DNA of 64,000 nt from contig NZ_AKKE01000070.1 of the NCBI RefSeq assembly GCF_000281975.1, forward strand, positions 1 through 64,000. Direction: 5' to 3'. Positions 44,207 to 51,964 of this stretch are shown here, one piece after another. This DNA is from Novosphingobium sp. AP12 (GTDB taxonomy: Bacteria > Pseudomonadota > Alphaproteobacteria > Sphingomonadales > Sphingomonadaceae). A model generated the notes under the pieces. That model saw nothing but the letters and a program-made list of their open reading frames with translations, did not search any database and was not told the origin of the DNA. The stretch's first letter is position 1. Each line of letters opens with the position of its first letter. Both the position numbers and the translations under genes were made by a program.

Positions 44207-45469
44207 ATGAACGCGAAACATATCGCCTTGGTTGGTACTGGGGGGTCGTCGGGCGACACGCTGGCTCTCGTAGAGGCTGCGATCCGCGCTCAGGAGCCGG
44301 CTTCAACCTTCGTCTTTATCGACACGCAGCCCTTCAACCTGCGCACCCGCGGCTACACCCGCTACAATGGCACCGGGCAAGTGCAGGTCCTCTCTCCCGA
44401 GAACTGCGGGGTCCACGCCTACACCGGCAGCCAGACAACCAACCTGATGTTGAACGGTGGGCCGCTCGCCTATCGCAAGCTCTTAACCCGATGTGCCCAG
44501 GCAATTGGCCCGAAGGCCGATGTCCTAGTGCTTTGTCATGACCGGATGTATGTCGAAACCGCACTGGTCAGAGCCGCGAAAGCCAGAGGTATCCCGACGG
44601 TGCTCCTCCAGGAAGGGCCTTTTTGCGCCATTGGCAGCACCCGGGCGCAGAGCTCGATGCTGCGCGCAAAAGCGGCCCTGGCGCCGCTCATCAACATGTC
44701 GCGCCTTGTACCCGCCATTCCCGATTACGGAATGGCGGGGCACGACCTCGTTATTGCCGTTTCAGAGACCTACCGCGACAGATGGATCAATGCGGGACTC
44801 GATCCCCGGGCCGTAAAGGTCGCCGGCGTCCCCCGATTTGATCGACTGTACAGTTCGCCGCCCGGCGGCGAGACCAGGCCCCCGCGTCCAAAAGCCGCGC
44901 AGACCCTACGCCTGCTCTACATCACACAGCCTTTTGCCGCCCACGGAAAGGTTTCTCACGAGGCGGCACGCACCGCGCTCGACGTGATGATCGCCGGTCT
45001 CAACCTCGCGCGTCGCAACATTTCCTTCGACCTCACCATACGCGCACATCCGCGCTCGACTGGAGATGACGTCGCGCACCTTCGCACAGGTCTCGAATTC
45101 GCGGCGACCATGGATGACGGCACGGCCAGCATCGACGTTGAAATCGGTCGGGCCGACGCGGTCATCGGGCATTATTCTACCGGGCTTCTCGAAAGCCTCA
45201 TGCTGGGTTGCCCCGCGATCTGCGTTCCGGTGCCCGAGCACGGTTTTGCCGAACGAGCCGAAGCCGAGAAGCAGATCTGGCTCACCGCAACCGGAGTTCC
45301 GGTTGCACGCACAGCCGATGAACTGACAACGGCCATCGGTCTGGTCGCTCGAGGCGAGGCCCTGACTGAAATCAATTGGCCGCGCCTCGGCGAAGAGACG
45401 GGCCCTACCGACGGCTCGGCCTGCGAGGTCGCGGCCCGCGCGATCCTGATAGCCGCCGATTTCTCCTAG
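44207..45469 (+). CDS. GT-B protein with sialyl/Kdo-transferase-type motifs (II)
   Basis: 420 residues from ATG 44207. HIALVGTGGSSGDTLALVEAAIRA opens a Rossmann half. The motif series is VLLQEGPFCAIGS (Q-E-G instead of the usual two acids), IRAHPRSTGDD (HP), and AVIGHYSTGLLESLMLGCPAICVPVPEHG (S-T plus downstream Glu). This is like CDP-glycerol/polysialyl/capsule transferases of the GT-B type. Donor unknown; nearby CMP-sugar genes suggest an acidic sugar. It ends 13 bp before the convergent sialyltransferase-like gene. Confidence 0.62.
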   Translation: MNAKHIALVGTGGSSGDTLALVEAAIRAQEPASTFVFIDTQPFNLRTRGYTRYNGTGQVQVLSPENCGVHAYTGSQTTNLMLNGGPLAYRKLLTRCAQAIGPKADVLVLCHDRMYVETALVRAAKARGIPTVLLQEGPFCAIGSTRAQSSMLRAKAALAPLINMSRLVPAIPDYGMAGHDLVIAVSETYRDRWINAGLDPRAVKVAGVPRFDRLYSSPPGGETRPPRPKAAQTLRLLYITQPFAAHGKVSHEAARTALDVMIAGLNLARRNISFDLTIRAHPRSTGDDVAHLRTGLEFAATMDDGTASIDVEIGRADAVIGHYSTGLLESLMLGCPAICVPVPEHGFAERAEAEKQIWLTATGVPVARTADELTTAIGLVARGEALTEINWPRLGEETGPTDGSACEVAARAILIAADFS

Positions 45470-45482
45470 CGCTGATCACCCG

Positions 45483-46445
45483 TCACACAGAACACTCCGG
45501 CTTGCCCCAGCCGTCTCGGAATTTCAGTCCCGCCAGATCCCGCGTTACCGGCAGTGGATTGTATTTCCAGCCTGACAGTATGGTTTCCATCTGGTCGAGA
45601 CCGAACAGGCCAGGAAGGAAAACACTGCGATTGAAGCGCGCTAGGTCGAGAAGCCCCGTCGAAACTGCTGCGCCGTACCCAAAGTAAGACCAATCGCACG
45701 CATGCTCGAAGAGCCCCCGAACGTCAGGCTCCAGGATTACGCCCGAAGCCGCAGCATCGTCGCTGAGGCGTGCCCGATCCTCGCGCGGGTGTGCGAGGTA
45801 GCGGACTGGAATTTCAATACCTTGGGCGAGCCGGCCAAGGCCCTGCCGGAACCGACGCTGCGTGATCAGGCGATCCTCAACCAGAGGCGAGCCGATGAGC
45901 AGGAATTCAGGGCGAACATGTCGGCCAGGCGCCGGGCTGGGAAGAACGAGATTTGCGTGCTCAAACCTGTCTCTCACCGTCGCCCGGCGACGGTCCATGC
46001 GTCGCCGGATGATCTGCGACGGATAGAATCCTGCCATGGCCTGAATCACGCCTCTGGCACCATACCAAAGATCACTAGTAAGATCGACGTAGTGTGAGAG
46101 CCCGTCTTCCCACAGCTCAACCTCCCTGATGCCCGGAAGCGAACAGACAAACCTCTCGAGGGGTTCTCCTTCGAGAAATATGATGACCTTGTCGACTTGG
46201 TGATCGCGAAGCGTCGCCGCCACCGCATCGTAATAGGCGCGGTTGTGGCGCCGGGCCCGGACCAGGCTCATGGGGCTGCGTCCGGGCAGGCTTTCCCGGC
46301 CGAGCCGAATGGCCCGGCGGCCATAGGCCTGCTCGACGGCGCTTGCCATAAGCTCATCCCGGTAAAAGACGATGTCAGGCCGGGCGTCGTTCGCCTGAAG
46401 GAATTGCAGGTGCAGCTTGCTGCGTGGCAGGGCGGCCAGCGTCAC
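45483..46445 (-). CDS. Sialyltransferase-like glycosyltransferase (III), coupled to the CMP-sugar synthetase
   Basis: 320 residues from GTG 46445, which overlaps the synthetase stop by four bases (GTGA); the longer frame to 46619 lies inside that gene. The three bacterial sialyltransferase motifs are clear and in order: VELWEDGLSHYVDL (D/E-D/E-G), VRYLAHPREDRARL (HP), SYFGYGAAVSTGLLDLA (S-[ST]). This is the pattern of GT52-type and related CMP-sialic acid transferases. Direct coupling to a CMP-sugar synthetase suggests it uses that enzyme's product. Cytosolic or peripheral membrane. Confidence 0.7.
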   Translation of the reverse strand: MTLAALPRSKLHLQFLQANDARPDIVFYRDELMASAVEQAYGRRAIRLGRESLPGRSPMSLVRARRHNRAYYDAVAATLRDHQVDKVIIFLEGEPLERFVCSLPGIREVELWEDGLSHYVDLTSDLWYGARGVIQAMAGFYPSQIIRRRMDRRRATVRDRFEHANLVLPSPAPGRHVRPEFLLIGSPLVEDRLITQRRFRQGLGRLAQGIEIPVRYLAHPREDRARLSDDAAASGVILEPDVRGLFEHACDWSYFGYGAAVSTGLLDLARFNRSVFLPGLFGLDQMETILSGWKYNPLPVTRDLAGLKFRDGWGKPECSV

Positions 46446-47647
46446 GCCACGGGCGCTCGCGCGGATGTCGCATAAGGCAGGGATCCGGCTATGATGGCAT
46501 CGCTGAGGGCCCGTACCGCGCCGCGGCCGCCATCGGCATCGAGCACCAGATCCGCCGCGTCCAGCGCTGCCGGATGCGCGTCGCGAGGCGCCGCGGAAAG
46601 CCCAGCATACCGCATGCACTCGACATCGTTGATGTCATTTCCGACGTACAGACAGTCGCCAGGTTCAAACGCCTGCTCGCTGAGCCAGCTTTTCAGCAGC
46701 TCTAGCTTATTGTCGATGCCATGATGCACTTCGAGTTTGAGCTTGCGGCAGCGGGCCGCGACGACGGCATTTTTCTCCTTGGATATTACGACCATCGGAA
46801 TGCCAAGCGACCTCAGAATCTCGATACCCATGCCATCGCGGCGCGAACATGCGACGCTTTCGCGCCCGTCCTGGTCTACAAAGACCCTGTCATCGGTCAT
46901 GACACCGTCGAAATCGAAGACGATGGCTTTCGGGCGATCAGATTGCCCGCCTTGGTCGATGCGAGGGGCGCGCAGCGCGAGGAGCTGCTCGGCAAGCACC
47001 AAGTCTTCAGGCTCGTCAATCTCAAGCCGATTCTCGGCAGGCGTTTCGTGAAGCACCGTCTTTCCGAAAAATCGGTGCCGGTTTTCGCGAAATCCCGGCA
47101 CGCGCATCGCATAAACGGCGCCCGTCTCGATGAATTCGGGCCGGCGCTCCTGCCTCATAAGCCTCACCGATTTGTCGTGATTGACCGGCTCAGCTTCGCC
47201 CTGGCTATCCCGCGACCAAAGGAAATAGTGAAACGCGGCCACTGCTACTGCCGTATCTGCTTGCCCATCAATTAACGCGGCGACGGTCCCATCGATATCC
47301 TCGCTCGTTGTCAGCGGCGAGGTGCACTGAACGAGAAGAATCACTTCAGGGACGTAGCCTTCGAGTGCAAGCACATCGAGAGCGTGCACGAGGGCATCTT
47401 CCGATTTCGCCAGGTCACCAGACAGTTTTTCAGGGCGCTCAATGACGTCGGCACCGTAACGGCGGGCCACCGCAGCAATCTCATGGTCATCTGTGGAAAC
47501 AACTACCCGGCTAACACGCTGGGCGGTCCGCGCCGCTTCAATTGCATAGGCAATCAGGGGCTTTCCGCCCACCTCCCGGATGTTTTTCCCCGGGATTCCC
47601 TTTGACCCACCACGCGCGGGTATAACCGCCAATACCTGTCCAATCAA
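46442..47647 (-). CDS. CMP-nonulosonate synthetase fused to a KdsC-type HAD phosphatase
   Basis: 401 residues from TTG 47647, with AAGGA 8 bases upstream (frame open to 47740; TTG 47632 also possible). Residues about 5-225 are a NeuA-type cytidylyltransferase: LAVIPARGGSKGIPGKNIREVGG, VSTDDHEIA, LLVQCTSPLTT, RRPEFIETGAVYA. From about 240 on it is a KdsC/HAD C0 phosphatase: AIVFDFDGVMTDDRVF, SRRDGMGIEILRSLGIPMVVISKE, YVGNDINDVECM. It could dephosphorylate a nonulosonate 9-phosphate and load it onto CMP. Pairs with the NeuB-type protein at 34971 and feeds the transferase that overlaps its stop. Confidence 0.85.
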   Translation of the reverse strand: MIGQVLAVIPARGGSKGIPGKNIREVGGKPLIAYAIEAARTAQRVSRVVVSTDDHEIAAVARRYGADVIERPEKLSGDLAKSEDALVHALDVLALEGYVPEVILLVQCTSPLTTSEDIDGTVAALIDGQADTAVAVAAFHYFLWSRDSQGEAEPVNHDKSVRLMRQERRPEFIETGAVYAMRVPGFRENRHRFFGKTVLHETPAENRLEIDEPEDLVLAEQLLALRAPRIDQGGQSDRPKAIVFDFDGVMTDDRVFVDQDGRESVACSRRDGMGIEILRSLGIPMVVISKEKNAVVAARCRKLKLEVHHGIDNKLELLKSWLSEQAFEPGDCLYVGNDINDVECMRYAGLSAAPRDAHPAALDAADLVLDADGGRGAVRALSDAIIAGSLPYATSARAPVA

Positions 47648-47841
47648 AAGCCGGTTCCTTGCTCGCGGCGGGGCGCCGCCTGATCGTTTTCGACGAATGC
47701 CATGTTGCAGTGCGATAGGATATTGACGCGGGCAACGCAAAACCTACGGTGCTCGACAACAGGGACTTGCACGAAGCCGCGGTTGCGAGCTAGCGCCGCG
47801 GGAAGACGCGGCAGTGTAAGGAAAAACGGGGTGACCTACCG

Positions 47842-48546
47842 GTGATGAAACTAGTGCCCTGCGCAACACTGCTCCTGCTCGGCGCATGTGCTGCGAGCCC
47901 AACTCCTCGGCCCGGCTCCGCGATCGAGCAGACCAGTGATCTTCCGGCGCCAGACCCCCGCGACATCGGCGGATCGATGCAGAACGTCTATTACGTCGGG
48001 CCTGCGGACAAGCTCTCTATATTCGTATCGGATCTGCCCGACATGACGCAGACGGTTATGGTCGATCCCTCCGGCAACGTCTCGCTTCCTATCGTTGGCC
48101 AGCTTAGGGCCGGCGGTCTCACCACCGAACAGATCCGGGCAGAAATTACCCGTCGTCTCGCTGCGAATGTGCTCGTGCACCCGACAGTCAGCGTCGGCAT
48201 GGTGGAGACCACTAGCCAGAAGATCACGATCGACGGCGCCGTCAGCCGCCCAGGGGCATTTGCCGTCACGGGCAGCACTACGCTTGTTAGGGCGCTTGCG
48301 GTGGCCGGTGGCCCGAGTGGCCTCGCAAATCCGCACGAAGTCATTGTTTACCGAAAGGTAGGCGACAAGCAGATGGCCGCGCTATTCGACCTCAAGATGA
48401 TCCGACAAGGCGATCTCAACGATCCGGTGATCTACGGCAACGATGTCATAATGGTGGGCACCTCCCGCACGAGACAGGCCCTGCGTGACATTGGATTGCT
48501 GTTCCCGCTGCTGGGCGCATTCTACACCGTCAATCGTATCACCTAG
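47842..48546 (+). CDS. Polysaccharide export lipoprotein, OPX/Wza-type (second copy)
   Basis: 234 residues; starts GTG ATG, either usable. Lipobox LLLLGACAAS (Cys at about 16). YYVGPADKLSIFVSDLPDMTQTVMVDPSGNVSLPIVGQLRAGG is the PES domain, then a SLBB-like part (KITIDGAVSRPGAFAV). Unlike the first copy it ends in a hydrophobic segment (IGLLFPLLGAFYTVNRIT), a short possible membrane contact, still not the full Wza helix. Immediately followed by the second Wzc-like kinase, so the two form a second export set. Confidence 0.92.
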   Translation: MMKLVPCATLLLLGACAASPTPRPGSAIEQTSDLPAPDPRDIGGSMQNVYYVGPADKLSIFVSDLPDMTQTVMVDPSGNVSLPIVGQLRAGGLTTEQIRAEITRRLAANVLVHPTVSVGMVETTSQKITIDGAVSRPGAFAVTGSTTLVRALAVAGGPSGLANPHEVIVYRKVGDKQMAALFDLKMIRQGDLNDPVIYGNDVIMVGTSRTRQALRDIGLLFPLLGAFYTVNRIT

Positions 48547-48556
48547 TAGAGCCGTC

Positions 48557-50743
48557 ATGGTCAACGAATCAGGAGCAAATGCCGTGGCGAACACCGTCAG
48601 TCTCGCGGACGCCGAAACGGGTCCGCTTCGACGCTCGACTTTCGAACACGGCGACCACTGGACCGATGGCGGCGAACCTGTGCGCAACGCGGTTTCGACT
48701 CTGATCAGGCACTGGCGCCTGATTGCAGCGTGCACCGCTGTCACCATTGCCATCGCGCTTGTCGTCACACTTCTGATGAAGCCGACGTACACCGCGCGTG
48801 CTACCTTTGAAGTGCAGAGCGACGCTCCGCCGGTGACTACGACAGACGGTTCGGAACAGGGCCGGCCTGATGGTGCCTTCCTCCAGACCCAACTGGCTCT
48901 CTTGAACAGCCAGGCCCTATCGAATCTTGTCGTGGATCGGCTTAAGCTCGACAAGAACGCTGCATTCATGGGCGACGACGACGAGGTTTCCGGACCATCT
49001 GCTGCCGGGACAGCGGTTCGCCGCAAGCAGATCGCGGCAAGCAAGGTGCGCGCTGGCCTCGCCACTCAAGTTCTTGAAAATTCATCGGTCATCGAAGTCA
49101 GCTTCAGCGGTGAGGATCCCCGCCTGGCAGCGGACATCTCGAATGCTGTCGTCGAGCAGTTCTTCCTGTCGAGTGTCGAACGGCGTTTTGCCGCGTCAAA
49201 CTATGTTCGTGATTTCCTGGGTCAGCGCCTTGCACAGCTCAAGGGGAAGCTGGAGAGCTCGGAGCGCGCGCTGATCGGGTACGCAGGCGAAAACGGCATC
49301 CTTTCGATTCCGACGCAAAACGGCGGAGAGGCTGGCGGTTCGCAGTCGCTCGAGACCGTTGGCCTTCCTGCACTCATCGAACGGGTGGCACAGGCGCGTG
49401 CCCAGCGGATCGTTGCTGAACAGAACTGGCGCATGGCTAGCTCGCGCAACGGATACAACCTGCCCGCCATGCAGGACAACCCGCAGGTCAGCACGCTCAC
49501 CCAGGAACTCGCGAAGCTCGAAGCGGAGTATGAAGAGAAAAGCAAAACCTTCAAGCCAGGCTACGGCCCGATGGAGGAGCTCCACAGCCGGATCCAGCAG
49601 ACCGAGGCGCAGATCGCCCGGCTTCGCGATCAGAACATCTCGGCCCTTCATGCGTCCTTCGACCTCGCAGTCCAACAGGAACAGGCCCTGGAGAGCCAGC
49701 TTCGCGAAACCCGCGGTTCGGTTTTCGAGACGCAGAATCGCGGCGTGGGATATGCAACGCTCCAGCGCGAGGTGCAGACCAATCGCGCGCTCTATGATGC
49801 GCTGCTTCAGCGCTTCAAGGAAATCGGCATTTCGAATGGAGGAAGCAACCGCTTCGCCATTGTCGATCGGGCGCTTCCTCCGCGCGCTCCGGTAAGCCCG
49901 AACCTGCCAATCAACCTCCTGATCGCCATCGTCGCCGGCCTTGGCATCGGTATGGGTGTCGCCTTTGCGCGGGACGCGATCGTGGAGCGCGTCAGCACTC
50001 CGAACGATGTGGCTCAGAAGCTACGTCTGCCGCTTCTGGGCATCACTCCAATGGTCGCAGATGACCTCGATGGTCAGCTGCGTGAACAGAAGTCTGCAGT
50101 TCATGAAGCCTACTTCTCGATCGAGACCGCGTTGCGGCTCGCATCCCCCAACGGCATGCCCAAGAGCATTCTTGTAGTCAGCACGGATGTCGGTGAAGGT
50201 AAATCCACGACGTCGCTGGGCCTTGCCAACAGCCTGAGCGAGCGCGGTGTCCGCACTCTGCTTATCGACGCGGACATGCGCCGACCAGGACTGCACAAGC
50301 GAGTCGGTATTGCAAACGTTAAGGGGCTTTCTGCAGTACTGTCAGGTGAAGCAGACGCGTCGGAGGCCATTGTGCGTCCTTCCAACTATGATTTTGACCT
50401 CCTGCCGGCCGGGCCTCTCACGCACAATCCCGCGCAGATGCTCGCCACACAGTTCGCCCGTGTGTTGACCGATTTGGGCGCGAGATATGACGTGATCGTC
50501 GTCGACTCGGCCCCAATCCTCGGGCTCGCCGACGCGCCGATCCTGGCAAATCTTACTGAAGGCGTCGTTTACGTGGTAGAAGCGGGCCGGAACCGCCCGG
50601 CGGCGATCCGGACGGCAATTCAGCGCCTAAGCAATTCACATGCCCTCCTTTACGGGGTCGTCATGACGAAAATCGGGCAACGTGCGTCCGGCTACGACTA
50701 TGCCTATGCGAGCTATCACTACGATTACGGCAGCGAGAGCTAA
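48557..50743 (+). CDS. Wzc-like polysaccharide co-polymerase and tyrosine autokinase (second copy)
   Basis: 728 residues from ATG 48557. TM1 at about 58-78 (LIAACTAVTIAIALVVTLLM), Wzz domain, long coiled coil (EAEYEEKSKTFKPGYGPMEEL), Pro-rich PPRAPVSPNLPIN before TM2, then kinase: Walker A STDVGEGKSTTSLGLA, Walker A' TLLIDADMRRPGL, Walker B VIVVDSAPILG, Tyr-cluster GYDYAYASYHYDYGSES at the end. More canonical at Walker A than the copy at 17719. Governs chain length and export of the second polymer together with the OPX protein 11 bp upstream. Confidence 0.93.
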   Translation: MVNESGANAVANTVSLADAETGPLRRSTFEHGDHWTDGGEPVRNAVSTLIRHWRLIAACTAVTIAIALVVTLLMKPTYTARATFEVQSDAPPVTTTDGSEQGRPDGAFLQTQLALLNSQALSNLVVDRLKLDKNAAFMGDDDEVSGPSAAGTAVRRKQIAASKVRAGLATQVLENSSVIEVSFSGEDPRLAADISNAVVEQFFLSSVERRFAASNYVRDFLGQRLAQLKGKLESSERALIGYAGENGILSIPTQNGGEAGGSQSLETVGLPALIERVAQARAQRIVAEQNWRMASSRNGYNLPAMQDNPQVSTLTQELAKLEAEYEEKSKTFKPGYGPMEELHSRIQQTEAQIARLRDQNISALHASFDLAVQQEQALESQLRETRGSVFETQNRGVGYATLQREVQTNRALYDALLQRFKEIGISNGGSNRFAIVDRALPPRAPVSPNLPINLLIAIVAGLGIGMGVAFARDAIVERVSTPNDVAQKLRLPLLGITPMVADDLDGQLREQKSAVHEAYFSIETALRLASPNGMPKSILVVSTDVGEGKSTTSLGLANSLSERGVRTLLIDADMRRPGLHKRVGIANVKGLSAVLSGEADASEAIVRPSNYDFDLLPAGPLTHNPAQMLATQFARVLTDLGARYDVIVVDSAPILGLADAPILANLTEGVVYVVEAGRNRPAAIRTAIQRLSNSHALLYGVVMTKIGQRASGYDYAYASYHYDYGSES

Positions 50744-50759
50744 GCTCCAAAGCTAGGCT

Positions 50760-51887
50760 TTACGCGCTTAAGCGAGCCGGCGCCTCCGGGTGCCGGCTGC
50801 TGCTGTGCACGACTTCCGGTGGCAGGAGTTGGCGATATATCTGCAATATCTTCTCGTGCATTGTCTGCGACGTAAAGAGCTCCAGAAACCGCGCGCGCCC
50901 CCGACGTCCCATTTCACGCAGCATTTCAGAATCGAGGCTCGATAGAGTGCGCGACCATGCCTCGCTGTCATTGGGCGAAACCAGAATCCCGGTCACGCCG
51001 GGGACAACAAGGTCGCACAGTCCATCGACATCGCTGGCAATGACCGCCCTTCCATTCCGCATGGCTTCGAGCGCGACCAGCCCAAATCCCTCCCAACGGG
51101 ACGGCACCACGACGGCCAGACAGGCTTCATAGAAAGGTTTGAGGTCGCGTCGCCGCCGCCAGCCCACGGCGGTAACGGTCTCAGGGTCACTGGGCCGCGG
51201 TTCCGGGCCCACGGCAACCACATGAACGTCGGCATCGCCCAGACGCCCCATAGCCTCCAGCAGGACGTCAAAGCCCTTTTGGCGGCAGTCGCGCCCTGCG
51301 AACAGAAGAGGCAACCCGGCACTCCCCTCGTTGCGCCGCCAATTGCCGGTCGAAGGGGTTACGGCGATGCCGTTGTGAATGGTTACGAGGCGTTCCCTAG
51401 GTAAGCCGTGCGCAACGGCAGAATCGTGCTCGTACCGGGAGATGCACAGGATCGCGTCGGTTCGGCTCGCAAGCAGGCGCTCGATAGAGCCGTAAACCGC
51501 CTGCGACCTGGGCGAGACCCGCATGTTGAAGGACCAGCCATGTGAGCAGTACACAATCGGCGTTCGTCGGTACCTGCCAAAGCGCGCGACGAGCCTGCCC
51601 ACCAGGCCCGCGTAGCTCCCATGCAAATGGATGATATCTGGGTTGATGGAGACCAGAGCTCGGCGGGCAGCTTTCGCAAAGCCCCACAGCGAGCCAAAAT
51701 CGCGCCGGCTCGACGGAAAGGTCAAAACGCTGACGTCTTCCAGGTCCTCCAGGAAGGAAACCTGATCCTGCGGAGCGAGAACGTAGATCGACTCGTTTCC
51801 CCACTCGCGACCCTGCAAGGCAAGCAGTTCGCAGATGTGCGCCGCAGTGCCACCCTGAAGGATCTGCGCAATGTGCAGGATTTTCAA
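50760..51887 (-). CDS. GT4-type glycosyltransferase
   Basis: 375 residues from TTG 51887 (AAGG upstream; open frame to 52013). KILHIAQILQGGTAAHICELLAL is the N-terminal loop, SRYEHDSAVAHGLPRERLVTIHNGI the interdomain region, LLFAGRDCRQKGFDVLLEAM the C-terminal Rossmann start, and AVVVPSRWEGFGLVALEAMRNGRAVIASDVDG the donor-binding E-x7-E. A typical retaining GT-B enzyme of exopolysaccharide loci. Convergent with wzc copy two, 16 bp apart; follows the large Wzy-like gene on the minus strand. Confidence 0.88.
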   Translation of the reverse strand: MKILHIAQILQGGTAAHICELLALQGREWGNESIYVLAPQDQVSFLEDLEDVSVLTFPSSRRDFGSLWGFAKAARRALVSINPDIIHLHGSYAGLVGRLVARFGRYRRTPIVYCSHGWSFNMRVSPRSQAVYGSIERLLASRTDAILCISRYEHDSAVAHGLPRERLVTIHNGIAVTPSTGNWRRNEGSAGLPLLFAGRDCRQKGFDVLLEAMGRLGDADVHVVAVGPEPRPSDPETVTAVGWRRRRDLKPFYEACLAVVVPSRWEGFGLVALEAMRNGRAVIASDVDGLCDLVVPGVTGILVSPNDSEAWSRTLSSLDSEMLREMGRRGRARFLELFTSQTMHEKILQIYRQLLPPEVVHSSSRHPEAPARLSA

Positions 51888-51964
51888 CCAGAGCCAGCCT
51901 TTCCGTCCAGGGCATCCGAAAAAACGCTGCTGCGTCCTCCGTAGGGAGTACCCACTAAGGGAAA

